In this document: positions 5,790-15,068 of the stretch, one piece after another
Numbering within the stretch: position 1 is the stretch's first letter
How the letters are laid out: each line of letters opens with the position of its first letter
NCBI GenBank assembly: GCA_004124295.1
Contig: SCKI01000012.1
Location: 1-64,000 of the forward strand
Direction of reading: 5' to 3'
DNA length: 64,000 bases
Source: Fidelibacterota bacterium
Lineage (GTDB): Bacteria > Fidelibacterota > Marinisomatia > SCGC-AAA003-L08 > TS1B11
Notes under the pieces: model-generated
Told to the model about the DNA's origin: nothing
The model's database searches: none
The model's input: the letters and a program-made list of their open reading frames with translations, nothing else
Position numbers and translations under genes: made by a program

Positions 5790-8597
5790 ATGCCCGACCG
5801 TCAGCGTCTATTCGTCCTGGATGGCACGGCCCTGCTCTACCGGGCCCATTACGCCATGATCAACAATCCCCTCGTCACCTCGGAGGGGTTTGTCACGTCC
5901 GGCATCTCCGGCTTCATGAACTCCCTGGTCATGCTGCTGAAGGACGAATCGCCCGACTACCTGGTGGTCACCTTCGATGACAAGGCCAAGACTTTCCGCC
6001 ACGAGATGTACACCGAGTACAAGGCCACCCGGGAGAAGATGCCCGACGAACTGGCCGCCCAGATCGAGCCGCTGGATGAGGTCCTGAGGGCCCTCAAACT
6101 GATCATCCTGCGCATCCCCGGCTACGAGGCTGACGACATTATGGGCACCCTGGCCACCCAGGCCGAGGCCCGGGGCTGGGACACTTACCTGGTCACCGGC
6201 GACAAGGACATGATGCAGCTGGTCAACGACCACACCTTCGTCTATGCGCCGCAGAACCGGGGCAAACCGGTCACGATTTACGACCGCGACAAGGTCACCG
6301 AAAAATGGGGCGTGCCGCCGGAGAAGATCGTCGATCTGATGGGCCTCATGGGGGACAGTTCGGACAATATTCCGGGGGTCTCCGGCGTCGGCATCAAGTC
6401 TGCCGCCAAGTTGATCGGCGAGTACGGTTCTCTGGAGGAGGCCCTGGACCACGCCGATGAGGTGGCCAACAAGCGGGTCCGGGAAGGTCTGCAAAACGAC
6501 CGCGAGATGGCCCTGCTGTCGAAGGAGCTGGTGACCCTCGATTGCGCCGTGCCGCTGGGGCTCGAGCTCGAAACGCTGACGGTCAGCAACCTGGACGCCG
6601 CCGCCGCCGCCGGGCAGCTGCAACGCCTCGAGATCAGGGCCATCGTGCCGGCCCTCATGGCGCTGGTTGGGGAGCAGGTGGCGGAGCAGGCCACCGAGCA
6701 GCCGGAGAAAACCTACCGGGCCGTCACCACATCGGCCGAACTGGACGACCTCGCCGCCGCCCTGCAGGGGGCCGACTGGATATCTTTCGACACCGAGACC
6801 ACCGCCCTTGATCCCCTGCGGGCCGAGCTGGTGGGCATGTCCTTTTCCATCGCGCCGCACTCGGGCTGGTATGTGCCGGTCCAGTATCCCGCATCAGAAA
6901 TCAGTGGCAGTGGCAGTGGCAGTGAAGAAAGTCACCCTGAGGTTGCCGAAGGGGGCAGTGGCAGTCATCCAACATCCAACATCCAACATCCAGCATCCCC
7001 AGTCGGCTTGACCCTCGAGCAGATTCTGGCGGCGCTGGGACCCATCCTCGAGTCCCCCGACCGGCCCCTCATCGGCCAGAATATCAAGTACGACATGCAG
7101 GTGATGGCCCGCTACGGGGTGCAGCTGCGGGGTATCGCGTTCGATACCCTCATCGCCGCCCATCTCCTCGACCCCGACGGCACGGCCCACAAACTGGACG
7201 ACCTGAGCCTCAAGCACCTCAATTACCGCATGGCGCCCATCGAAGATCTCATCGGCAAGAAGGGCAAGGACCAGCGCTCCATGGCCGAGGTGCCGCTGGA
7301 GCAGATCACCGCCTACGCCAGCGAGGATGCCGACGTGGTGGGCTCTCTCTATCCCCTGTTCCGCAAGCCGCTGGAGCGGGACGGTCTGCTGCCGACCCTG
7401 GAACGGATCGAGCTTCCTCTGATACCGGTGCTGGCCGGGATGGAGCGCCAGGGCGTCTATCTCGACATCCCGTTCCTGGAGCAGATGTCCATCGACCTGG
7501 CCGGGCAGCTCGAGACGCTGCAGCAGCAGGTCCACGAGGCGGCGGGCGCGGAGTTCAACATCAATTCGCCCCAGCAGTTGGGGGTGATCCTGTTCGACCA
7601 GCTCGGCCTGCCCCAGATGCGCAAGCGCAGCACCGATGTGAACGTGCTGGAGCTGCTCCGGGATAAGCACCCGCTGCCGGGGCTGGTGCTCGACTACCGC
7701 CAGGTGAAGAAGCTCAAATCGACCTACATCGACGCCTTCCCCGAACTGGTCAACCCCGACACCGGGCGGGTGCACTCCACCTTCAGCCAGACCGTCGCCG
7801 CCACCGGCCGCCTCTCCAGCCGCGATCCCAATTTCCAGAACATCCCCATCCGCACCGAGCTGGGCCGGGAGATTCGCCGGGCCTTCCGGGCCCAGCAAGC
7901 GGGCTGGGGCATCCTTTCGGCGGACTATTCGCAGATCGAACTGCGCATCATGGCCCATCTGGCCCGGGAGGAGACCCTGCTGGCGGCCTTTGCCCAAGGG
8001 GCCGATGTGCACACGGCCACGGCGGCCATGGTGTTCGGCGTGGACCCGGCCGAGGTGTCGGCAGACATGCGGCGCAGCGCCAAAGTGGTAAACTTCGGCA
8101 TCATGTACGGCGCCGGCCCCTACCGCATGGCCCAGGAGCTCGACATCCCCATTCAGGAGGGGCGCGAGATCATCGACCGCTACTTCGCGACCTACCCCGG
8201 CATCCGCCGTTTTGTGGATGACCTGCTGGCCAAGGCCCGGGAGGACGGCTACGTGAGCACCCTGCTCGGCCGCCGCCGCAAGGTCCCCAACCTGAACGCC
8301 GGCAATCACAATCTGCGCACAGCCGATGAACGGATCGCGGTGAACATGCCCATCCAGGGCACGGCCGCCGAGCTGATCAAGATCGCCATGCTGGCTGTTG
8401 ACCGGCGGCTGAAGGATGAGAATTTCGAGGCCCGGATGATCCTGCAGATTCATGACGAACTGCTGTTTGAGACCCCCGAATCGGAGGTGGAGCGGCTGAG
8501 CGCCATGGTGGTGGCGGAGATGGAGCAGGCCATGTCCCTCGATGTGCCCCTTAAAGTTGACTGGGGCTACGGCCCCAGCTGGTACGAGGCCCACTGA
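5790..8597 (+). CDS. polA: DNA polymerase I with in-frame repeat insertion
   Basis: The 935-residue enzyme fills gaps and removes RNA primers. Domain order is 5' nuclease (1-~290), 3'-5' exonuclease (~305-540) and family A polymerase (~545-935). The exonuclease looks active: DTETT (D334, E336), GQNIKYD and YASEDAD. Polymerase motifs are DYSQIELR (A, D712), RRSAKVVNFGIMYG (B) and QIHDELLF (C, H888-D889). Between the first two exonuclease motifs, residues ~367-405 are a Gly/Ser-rich tract (SGSGSGSEES, EGGSGSHPTSNIQHP) coded by a copy of the intergenic repeat family. This copy keeps the frame and explains the protein being slightly longer than usual. The next gene starts in the stop codon (TGATG). 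Confidence 0.97.
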   Translation: MPDRQRLFVLDGTALLYRAHYAMINNPLVTSEGFVTSGISGFMNSLVMLLKDESPDYLVVTFDDKAKTFRHEMYTEYKATREKMPDELAAQIEPLDEVLRALKLIILRIPGYEADDIMGTLATQAEARGWDTYLVTGDKDMMQLVNDHTFVYAPQNRGKPVTIYDRDKVTEKWGVPPEKIVDLMGLMGDSSDNIPGVSGVGIKSAAKLIGEYGSLEEALDHADEVANKRVREGLQNDREMALLSKELVTLDCAVPLGLELETLTVSNLDAAAAAGQLQRLEIRAIVPALMALVGEQVAEQATEQPEKTYRAVTTSAELDDLAAALQGADWISFDTETTALDPLRAELVGMSFSIAPHSGWYVPVQYPASEISGSGSGSEESHPEVAEGGSGSHPTSNIQHPASPVGLTLEQILAALGPILESPDRPLIGQNIKYDMQVMARYGVQLRGIAFDTLIAAHLLDPDGTAHKLDDLSLKHLNYRMAPIEDLIGKKGKDQRSMAEVPLEQITAYASEDADVVGSLYPLFRKPLERDGLLPTLERIELPLIPVLAGMERQGVYLDIPFLEQMSIDLAGQLETLQQQVHEAAGAEFNINSPQQLGVILFDQLGLPQMRKRSTDVNVLELLRDKHPLPGLVLDYRQVKKLKSTYIDAFPELVNPDTGRVHSTFSQTVAATGRLSSRDPNFQNIPIRTELGREIRRAFRAQQAGWGILSADYSQIELRIMAHLAREETLLAAFAQGADVHTATAAMVFGVDPAEVSADMRRSAKVVNFGIMYGAGPYRMAQELDIPIQEGREIIDRYFATYPGIRRFVDDLLAKAREDGYVSTLLGRRRKVPNLNAGNHNLRTADERIAVNMPIQGTAAELIKIAMLAVDRRLKDENFEARMILQIHDELLFETPESEVERLSAMVVAEMEQAMSLDVPLKVDWGYGPSWYEAH
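6897..7005. repeat. Dispersed repeat copy inside the polA reading frame
   Basis: The segment contains GGCAGT units (6903-6923), ACCCTGAGGTTGCCGAAGGG (6934-6953), further GGCAGT units and then a CATCCAACATCCAACATCC track (6965-6996). The same three modules occur between genes at 4114-4228 and 17503-17562. The insertion keeps the frame and adds about 37 residues. Confidence 0.9.
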
Positions 8598-9016
8598 TGA
8601 GCCAGGGCCCATCACAAGGCCAGGCCCGCCGCATGAGGGCAGCCCTGTTCGCGCTGGTCCTGCTGGGGGCTACGGCCGGCTGTGATGATGGGGCCGCGGT
8701 GGAGGGGCTGGTCCAGGATAACAACACTGATGATCCCATTGCCGAGGTGGCCGTCGGATTTTTGCAGGTCCAGGGGGGCCGCCTGGAGCTGCGGGCCGAT
8801 TTCAGCGCGACGACCGACACCGACGGGACCTGGGGCATGGCGACCCAGAGCGGTCCCTTCCCCGAGGGATTCTTTACTTTCAGCCACGAGCTGTACATCA
8901 GCGACACGGTCCATTTTTTCGGGGCCGAGCTGGGCGCCACCGGACAGGTCAATCTGTTCATGATACCGCTGGACGAGAGCACCGCAACCGGCCCGCCACA
9001 GCCGCATATTCGATGA
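8597..9016 (+). CDS. Small lipoprotein of unknown function
   Basis: A 139-residue product with a hydrophobic N-terminal segment and TAGC lipobox (cleavage before the Cys of GCDDG), followed by ~105 residues predicted as beta-rich with phrases such as VEGLVQDNN, IAEVAVGFLQV and DTDGTWGM. These resemble carboxypeptidase-regulatory-like (transthyretin-type) domains. It starts in the polA stop (TGATG); an internal ATG at 8633 gives a more typical signal peptide and may be the true start. It overlaps the kinase gene by ATGA, so the two are probably translated together. No function assigned. Confidence 0.7.
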   Translation: MSQGPSQGQARRMRAALFALVLLGATAGCDDGAAVEGLVQDNNTDDPIAEVAVGFLQVQGGRLELRADFSATTDTDGTWGMATQSGPFPEGFFTFSHELYISDTVHFFGAELGATGQVNLFMIPLDESTATGPPQPHIR

Positions 9017-9996
9017 AGATCCTCAGCATAGATGGGGGGGCCTCACAAACCCGGGGCGTCATTTTCTCCCCCTCCGGCGCAGTACAGATATTCCGCAGCA
9101 CCGATCCCACTTCCCTCAGCCGCCCCGGTGGCGTCGCCATCGAAAAATTGCGGCATTTTATCCCGGCCATAGTGGAGGAGGCCGGCCTCAAGCTGCAGGA
9201 TGTCGGCCTGATATGTCTGGGCCTGGCGGGGGCCTCCAACGAGGCCGCCCGTGAGACCCTTTTCAAGGAGCTGGACAAGCTCGATCTGGGCGGCCGGCTG
9301 ATTATCACCTCCGACGTGGAGGCGGCGTTCGAGTCGGTGTGGGGCGGGGAGCCGGGGGTACTCATCAGTGTCGGCAGCGGGGCCATCGCTTGGGCCAGGG
9401 ACGAGCAGGGCAGCAGCTACCGGGCCAGCGGCCGGGGGGCTCAACTGGGTGGCGATCCGGGCAGCGGGTACTGGCTGGGGAAAACCCTGCTGGTGCGCCT
9501 GATCATGCTCGAGGCCGAGACCGGCCCGCAGCTCGATGCCATGCGGCAGCTGGTCATCAATCATTACCAGGCGGCAAATTTCGAAGATGCGGCCCGGCTG
9601 GCCGGGGAGTCCGCCGATGACATCAAAAAACTCGCCGGCCTGGGGCGTCCGATCTGCGAAGAGGCCGAAAAGGGCAACCAGATTGCGCTGGCCATTGTCC
9701 AGGAGGGCAGCATGACCCTGGCGGAGGAAGTCATGGACATGCTTGACCGGGCCGGTATGAAGCGGGACGTGATGACCTTGGGCATGAACGGCAGTATCCT
9801 GGTCCGCAACAGGATCTTCAGGCAACTGCTGGCCGAGGCTATGCTGTACGAAATACCCGAAATTGACTGGAAAGGTCCCGCTCTGGACCCGGCCTTCGGC
9901 GCAGGGCTGTTGGCCGCCAGATTGCGGGACATTTCCCTGGATACGGAGGCCTTGAAGGCGAGCTGGGAAGCGCTGGATGTACCGGCCCTGGGCTGA
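9013..9996 (+). CDS. BadF/BadG-family sugar kinase, GlcNAc/MurNAc-kinase-like
   Basis: The 327-residue protein has the ASKHA ATPase fold: phosphate-1 loop DGGASQTRGV at residues 7-16, LGLAGA, and the adenosine/phosphate-2 region ISVGSGAIAW plus GGDPGSGYWLG, typical of the BadF/BadG/BcrA/BcrD family. The family includes N-acetylglucosamine kinases and the MurNAc kinase MurK of Tannerella. It starts in the ATGA overlap with the lipoprotein and overlaps alr by 20 bases. With alr, NagZ and NamZ homologues nearby, a role in phosphorylating salvaged cell-wall amino sugars is likely. No MurQ etherase is present in the window. Exact sugar is inferred. Confidence 0.8.
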   Translation: MKILSIDGGASQTRGVIFSPSGAVQIFRSTDPTSLSRPGGVAIEKLRHFIPAIVEEAGLKLQDVGLICLGLAGASNEAARETLFKELDKLDLGGRLIITSDVEAAFESVWGGEPGVLISVGSGAIAWARDEQGSSYRASGRGAQLGGDPGSGYWLGKTLLVRLIMLEAETGPQLDAMRQLVINHYQAANFEDAARLAGESADDIKKLAGLGRPICEEAEKGNQIALAIVQEGSMTLAEEVMDMLDRAGMKRDVMTLGMNGSILVRNRIFRQLLAEAMLYEIPEIDWKGPALDPAFGAGLLAARLRDISLDTEALKASWEALDVPALG

Positions 9997-11086
9997 GATT
10001 CACCATGATCGGCTGCGGGCCAATTTTGCGGGCCTGGCGAAGCATGTGGGCGGCGCGAAAGTGCTGGCGGTGGTGAAGGCCGACGGCTACGGCCACGGCA
10101 TGCTGCCCGTTGCCCGGACCCTGGCTGATGCCGGCGCGTTCGGCTTCGGTGTGGCCATCCTGCCGGAGGCGCTGACCCTCCGCGAAGGCGGGATCGGCAA
10201 TCCCATCCTGCACATGGGCCGCTTCGATCCCCGGACGCTGGCCGACTTTACCCGCCACAACATCACCCTGTCGATCCACAGCCTGGAGGATATCGGCCAC
10301 CTGGAGACCTTTCACCAGGCCACTGGCGAGGATGTGACGGCGCACCTGAAGATCGACACCGGTATGGGCCGCCTGGGTGTGTCCTACGCCGATGCGGTGG
10401 AGGTGCTGGAGAAACTGCGCACCTGCGATTTCATACGCCTGGAGGGGATCTACTCCCATTTCGCCACCGCGGACGAGGAGGAGCCGAGCTTCATGCGCTA
10501 CCAGCAGGTACGCTTCGCCCAGTTCGTGCATATGGTCCAGAAACTGCGCCTGCCGGTGGACTACTTCCACATCGCCAATTCCGCGGCGGTGGTGCGGGAG
10601 GCCGAGAGCCATTTCAACATGGTCAGGCCGGGGCTGCTGCTGTACGGGGTCTCGCCTTCCCCTGCGGTGCAGTCGCCCTTTCCCCTGGCCCCGGTGATGG
10701 ACCTGAAAGCGCCGCTGGTGATGCTGAAGTCCATGCCGAAGGGAGCGCCGGTGGGCTACGGCCGCACCTACCGGGCCACCCGGGCCACCCGCATTGGCAC
10801 CCTGCAGATTGGATACCACGACGGCCTGCCATTCAGCCTGGGCGGCAAAGGCTATGTGGGGCTTGACGGGGCGGTCTACCCTTTGGCGGGACGGGTCTCC
10901 ATGGACCTCTGCGCCGTCGATCTCGCCGATGCCGAGCCCCCGCTGGGCAGCGAAGTTCTGATCTGGGGAGAGGCCGACGATCCCCGGCTGAATGTGGCTG
11001 CGCAGGCCCACCTGGCGGGATCAAATTCCTATGCCCTGCTGACCCAACTTGGAAATCGCGTGGAGCTTCAACATGTCAATGCCTGA
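9977..11086 (+). CDS. alr: Alanine racemase
   Basis: A 369-residue PLP enzyme interconverting L- and D-alanine for peptidoglycan. The PLP lysine lies in VVKADGYGHG (residues ~31-40). MGRLGV, IYSHFATAD and the C-terminal domain with VGYGRTY (catalytic Tyr), IGYHDGL and GRVSMDLCAVDL are all present, and the length matches the family. The start ATG at 9977 is preceded by GGGAAG and lies within the end of the kinase gene. The lipoprotein/hydrolase gene begins 14 bases before its stop, continuing the overlapping operon. Confidence 0.95.
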   Translation: MYRPWAEIHHDRLRANFAGLAKHVGGAKVLAVVKADGYGHGMLPVARTLADAGAFGFGVAILPEALTLREGGIGNPILHMGRFDPRTLADFTRHNITLSIHSLEDIGHLETFHQATGEDVTAHLKIDTGMGRLGVSYADAVEVLEKLRTCDFIRLEGIYSHFATADEEEPSFMRYQQVRFAQFVHMVQKLRLPVDYFHIANSAAVVREAESHFNMVRPGLLLYGVSPSPAVQSPFPLAPVMDLKAPLVMLKSMPKGAPVGYGRTYRATRATRIGTLQIGYHDGLPFSLGGKGYVGLDGAVYPLAGRVSMDLCAVDLADAEPPLGSEVLIWGEADDPRLNVAAQAHLAGSNSYALLTQLGNRVELQHVNA

Positions 11087-13934
11087 CCGCCGCTGGACGG
11101 CCATCCTTACCCTCATTGTATTCGGGGCCTGTGCCTCAGGACCGGGCCCGGATTCTGAACCGCCAGTCGTTAAGCAGTTCCGCCGGCCGGTGAGTGTGGC
11201 CGACCTCACCCTCCGGCAGCAGATTGCCCAGCTCATCGGCCTGCGCATCGAAGGCAAGTATTACAGCGCTGACCACAGCTATCGCCAGGAGCTCACCCAG
11301 TTGGTGCGCGATGAACAGGTCGGGGCCCTGATCACTTACCGGGGCAGCGTGGAGGGCACCTTTGCCAACCTGCGGGAGTTCCAGGCCATGTCCGCCGTGC
11401 CGCTGCTCATCTCCGCCGATTTTGAACGGGGCGTGGGCCAGCAGATCGTTGGGGCAACCCAGTTTCCCAGCAATATGGGCATCGCCGCCACTTTCAACGA
11501 GCAGAACGCCTACGAGCAGGGCCGCATCACCGCCCTGGAGGCCCGGGCCCTGGGTATCCACGTCACCTATGCGCCGGTGATGGACGTGAATAATAATCCC
11601 CTGAATCCCATCATCAATTTCCGGGCCTACAGCGATGACCCCGGCATAGTGGCCCGTTTCGGCACGGCCTTTATCCGGGGCGCCCAGGAGCACGGCCTTA
11701 TCGCCACCGCCAAGCATTTTCCCGGCCACGGCAACACCGGTACGGACAGCCACACCAGTCTGGCGATCATCCCCGGCGGGCTGGCCGAGATTGAGGCGGT
11801 GGAGTTGCCCCCATTCCAGGCGGCCAGCGATGCCGGCGTCGGCATGATGATGGTGGCCCATATCGCCGTGCCGAGCCTGGATGAAACCATCCAGTCCGCA
11901 GTCATGTCTGCGGCTATCACCCGGGACCTGCTGCGCGGCAAGATGGGCTTCACCGGGATCACGGTCACCGATGGCATGGAGATGGGCGGCGTGACGGAGG
12001 TGGCCTGGACCGGCGAGGCAGCCATCCGGGCCATCGAGGCGGGCAACGACATGATCCTGCTGCCGCTCCATCCTCCCGGCACTATTGATGCCATCGAGCG
12101 GGCAGTCCTGGGGGGCCGGATCAGCCGGGAGCGCATCGCCGAATCGGCCCAGCGCATTCTCGATCTGAAAGCGAGGCTGGGGCTCTACGAGGAACGGAAC
12201 ACACTGACGCGGAAAAACTTCCAGGCCAAGGTCGGCACCCAGGAATCGCTGGCTATCGCCCGCCGTATCGCCGCCGAGTCCATCACCCTGGTAAAGGACG
12301 AAACCGGCCAGGTGCCGTTCAGGCTGCGCCGCAACCAGACCCTGACCCATCTCATCGTCTCCATGGATCACAACGTCCGCGAGCAGATGGCGCCGCTCTG
12401 GCAAAATATCGAGTCGACGCTGGGCAAGCAGCGGGTCACCACCCGGTTCATCAATGACGATCTGGGCACGGCCCGCATCAACGAGCTGGTGGCCCTGGCC
12501 CGGAAATCGACCAAGGTGCTGGTGTCATTCCTGATCCGCATCCACATGAACAAGGGCGAAAGCAGCATTGACTCTTCGCACCAGCGCCTGTTGGATGCCT
12601 TGAAAAAGGCCGGCATCAAACCCATTGTGGCCAGCTTCGGCTCGCCCTACCTGCCCGATTTCGACACCACGCCCACCTATCTGGCCGGCTACTACTATGG
12701 CGCCGTCAGCCTGCGGGCCATGGCCGACGCCCTGTTTGGGCGGGCCGACATCAGCGGCCGGCTGCCCATTAATCTGACGCCCGAATTTCCCCGGGGCCAC
12801 GGCCTGCAGCGGACCGCCATCAGCGCCGCCTTTACGCCGGAAAAGGAATCACCGGATTTCTCGGCCGCCTACGACGCCCTGCAGCGGGGCATCGCCGACC
12901 AGGTGATGCCGGGCGCCCAGGTGTTCATCGCCAGGCAGGGCCAGGTGCTGGCCGATACCGCCTTTGGGCAGCATACCTACGAGGCTGACGCCCTGCCGGT
13001 GACCACCGCCTCGGTGTACGATCTGGCCAGCGTCACCAAGGTGATGGTGGGGACCACGGTGGCCATGAAGCTGGTGGAGCTGCGCTACCTGGTGCTGGAC
13101 GAGCCGGTCTGGCACTACTTCCCCGAATTCACCGGCGGCGGCAAGGAGCAGGTGACCATCCGCCATCTGCTGACCCACTCATCCGGCCTGGCGCCATTTT
13201 TCCAGTTTTGGACCCTGGGCATCGAGCCGCATGAGGTGCTGGAGACGATCCTGAAAGCGGACCTCGACTTTGCCCCCGGCACACAGTACCAGTACAGCGA
13301 CCTGGGCATGATCCTGTTCACGGCCCTGGCGGAGCGGGTCACCGGGCGCTCCTTCGAATCCCTGGCCCGGCGCTGGGTGCTGGGTCCCCTGCAGCTCCCC
13401 AGCAGCACCTATAACCCGCCCAAGAGCTGGCGGGAGCGCATCGTGCCCACGGAGATCGACAAGCAGCTGCGCAAGGGGCTGGTCCACGGCACGGTGCATG
13501 ACGAAAACACCTACTTCATGGGCGGCGTGTCGGCCCACGCGGGGGTCTTTTCCACGGCCCGGGAGCTGGCCCGGATCGGGGCCATGATACTGGACGGCGG
13601 TATGGTGATGGGCTGGCGGGTGATGCGGGAGGGCACCATCGGCCCCTTTCTGAAGGACCAGCGTTTGCCCCCCGGCAGCGGACGGGCCCTGGGCTGGCAG
13701 ATGGCCACCGTCAGCGACCATGCGGGCGAAAAATTCTCCCCGGCGACCTTCGGCCACACCGGCTACACCGGCACCTCCATCTGGATCGACCCCGAGTTGG
13801 GCCTGGTGACCGTGCTGCTCACCAACCGGGTCCATCCCACCCGGGAACGGGGCGGCATCAAGGCGGTGCGGCTGGCCTTCCACAATGCGGTGGCCGATGC
13901 GCTGGGGGGAGCGGGGGCGGTGGTGGAGAAGTAG
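11073..13934 (+). CDS. NagZ-type beta-N-acetylhexosaminidase fused to serine beta-lactamase-like hydrolase
   Basis: A ~953-residue exported protein, probably a lipoprotein (FGAC near residue 18). The N-terminal GH3 domain (~45-370) has the NagZ signature KHFPGHGNTGTDSH (from K214) and nucleophile D300 in TDGMEMGG. A GH3 C-terminal domain follows (~390-575). The last third is a class C beta-lactamase/AmpH-like domain with SVTK (S653, K656), Y741-S-D and HTG at 895. Bacillus encodes these as separate neighbours (nagZ/ybbD and ybbE) beside namZ; here they are one chain. It likely cuts GlcNAc from peptidoglycan fragments in the periplasm. ATG 11073 (TGGAG upstream) is chosen over TTG 11049. Confidence 0.9.
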   Translation: MSMPDRRWTAILTLIVFGACASGPGPDSEPPVVKQFRRPVSVADLTLRQQIAQLIGLRIEGKYYSADHSYRQELTQLVRDEQVGALITYRGSVEGTFANLREFQAMSAVPLLISADFERGVGQQIVGATQFPSNMGIAATFNEQNAYEQGRITALEARALGIHVTYAPVMDVNNNPLNPIINFRAYSDDPGIVARFGTAFIRGAQEHGLIATAKHFPGHGNTGTDSHTSLAIIPGGLAEIEAVELPPFQAASDAGVGMMMVAHIAVPSLDETIQSAVMSAAITRDLLRGKMGFTGITVTDGMEMGGVTEVAWTGEAAIRAIEAGNDMILLPLHPPGTIDAIERAVLGGRISRERIAESAQRILDLKARLGLYEERNTLTRKNFQAKVGTQESLAIARRIAAESITLVKDETGQVPFRLRRNQTLTHLIVSMDHNVREQMAPLWQNIESTLGKQRVTTRFINDDLGTARINELVALARKSTKVLVSFLIRIHMNKGESSIDSSHQRLLDALKKAGIKPIVASFGSPYLPDFDTTPTYLAGYYYGAVSLRAMADALFGRADISGRLPINLTPEFPRGHGLQRTAISAAFTPEKESPDFSAAYDALQRGIADQVMPGAQVFIARQGQVLADTAFGQHTYEADALPVTTASVYDLASVTKVMVGTTVAMKLVELRYLVLDEPVWHYFPEFTGGGKEQVTIRHLLTHSSGLAPFFQFWTLGIEPHEVLETILKADLDFAPGTQYQYSDLGMILFTALAERVTGRSFESLARRWVLGPLQLPSSTYNPPKSWRERIVPTEIDKQLRKGLVHGTVHDENTYFMGGVSAHAGVFSTARELARIGAMILDGGMVMGWRVMREGTIGPFLKDQRLPPGSGRALGWQMATVSDHAGEKFSPATFGHTGYTGTSIWIDPELGLVTVLLTNRVHPTRERGGIKAVRLAFHNAVADALGGAGAVVEK

Positions 13935-13975
13935 CAGTAGCAGTTGGCAGTGGCAGGGGCAAAGGGCAGTGATGG
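13932..13975. repeat. AGTAGCAGTTGGCAG repeat spanning a stop codon
   Basis: The array AGTAGCAGTTGGCAGTGGCAG starts at the TAG stop of the fusion hydrolase and continues with degenerate GGCAGT units. It matches the 17503-17562 copy, which also contains the stop codon of its upstream gene. Confidence 0.8.
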
Positions 13976-14006
13976 GTTCTACAACCACATGCTAATCCCG
14001 GTATCC

Positions 14007-14109
14007 CACTCACCCCCTTCGCTGACGCGATGCCCCCTCTCTCCCCGACACACAGGTCGGGACAAGCCGGAGAGAGGGGGAGTCCTGGCGAAGCCGACAG
14101 GGGTGAGTG
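14007..14109. repeat. Second hairpin element with CACTCACCCC/GGGGTGAGTG ends
   Basis: Same terminal inverted repeats, CCCCCTCTCTCC/GGAGAGAGGGGG hairpin arms and right arm (AGTCCTGGCGAAGCCGACAG) as the copy at 5549-5637, with a longer loop (CCGACACACAGGTCGGGACAA part) between the arms. Lies between the fusion hydrolase and the VOC gene. Confidence 0.85.
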
Positions 14110-14143
14110 CTTCCGGTGCCGTCACCTTTCGGTAGGAGGCGTT

Positions 14144-14521
14144 ATGGCCGTGACACTCCGAGCCCGGACCATTGACCACGTGAATCTGACGGTGAAGAAC
14201 CTCGCCGAGAGCGTGGCCTTTTTTAAGGACTTATTCGGCTTTGAGGTGTTGCGGGACCAGCCGGAACAGACCTCCCAGATCATCGGCAACGCCCACATCA
14301 AGCTCTGCCTATATGAAGATCCGGCGCTGGAGCTCGGCGCCGGCATCAACCACTACGGTTTCGACATCGAGAACTTTGACGAGGTGGTGGCGGCCTGCGA
14401 GGCGCTGGGCATCCGCATGCCGTACGGGGTGGTGGACTGGGGGCCGTCGCGGTCGGTCTACATTGTCGATCCCAGCGGCTACGAGATCGAACTCAGCGAG
14501 GTGGAAGGTGGGGGACTTTAG
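14144..14521 (+). CDS. VOC (glyoxalase/dioxygenase-like) family protein
   Basis: A 125-residue single VOC domain of two beta-alpha-beta3 units. Visible candidate metal ligands are H in IDHVNLTV near the N-terminus, H in NHYGFDI and E in YEIELSE at the end. VOC enzymes use a divalent metal for lyase, isomerase, dioxygenase or resistance reactions; substrate cannot be read here. ATG 14144 is chosen because TAGGAGG sits 5 bases upstream. An upstream in-frame extension to 14030 would run through the hairpin element and is rejected. Confidence 0.82.
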   Translation: MAVTLRARTIDHVNLTVKNLAESVAFFKDLFGFEVLRDQPEQTSQIIGNAHIKLCLYEDPALELGAGINHYGFDIENFDEVVAACEALGIRMPYGVVDWGPSRSVYIVDPSGYEIELSEVEGGGL

Positions 14522-14596
14522 GGGAAGTTGGCAGCTTGCCCGGCGTAATCTGCCAGGAGGCAGATGTAGACGGGTGGCAGGGAGGGAAGGCAAACG

Positions 14597-14962
14597 ATGG
14601 CCAAGGCATACCTGGATAAACTGTCTGCATACATTGAAAGGGTCACGTCTGGCGGTTTTGATGATGTGATGCTTGACTGCCGGCACTTTTTCAGTGGCGC
14701 CGCCCTGTATGCCAATGGAAACATATGTATCACCTTGACTCCCGTTGGACTGGCCCTGAAACTGTCCGAGGAAACCAGAGATAAACTGCTGAAAAACAGG
14801 TCGGTGGTAGCGCTGAGATATTTTCCGAAAGGACCCATCAAAAAGGATTATGTCCTTTTCCCCAAGGGCGTCGATGATGGTCGGAAGGGTTTACATCAAT
14901 ATGTGCAGGAGAGCATAGTCTATGCCCTCACATTGCCGAAGCCCCAAAGAAAGCGGCGCTGA
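14597..14962 (+). CDS. TfoX/Sxy N-terminal-domain protein
   Basis: The 121-residue protein matches the TfoX N-terminal domain over most of its length: FSGAALYANGNICIT and LALKLSEETRDKLL are the typical strands and helix. Family members include the competence regulator Sxy, but many small stand-alone versions have no known role. The TfoX C-terminal domain is absent, and the tail is basic (PKPQRKRR). The start ATG follows GAGGGAAGG. It stands alone, 75 bases after the VOC gene. Confidence 0.75.
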   Translation: MAKAYLDKLSAYIERVTSGGFDDVMLDCRHFFSGAALYANGNICITLTPVGLALKLSEETRDKLLKNRSVVALRYFPKGPIKKDYVLFPKGVDDGRKGLHQYVQESIVYALTLPKPQRKRR

Positions 14963-15068
14963 GCAATAGCCCAACGACAAGGGCATATTCGCACGAGCCT
15001 GAATTAGCGCTGCTCGCTGCTTGTCCAGCGGCGGGGCCAGTAGCTGGGGCGAAGATGCCGATGATGGG

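Noticed and set aside
14030-14143. Upstream extension of the VOC gene
   Set aside because: Would translate the hairpin element; a strong TAGGAGG precedes ATG 14144.
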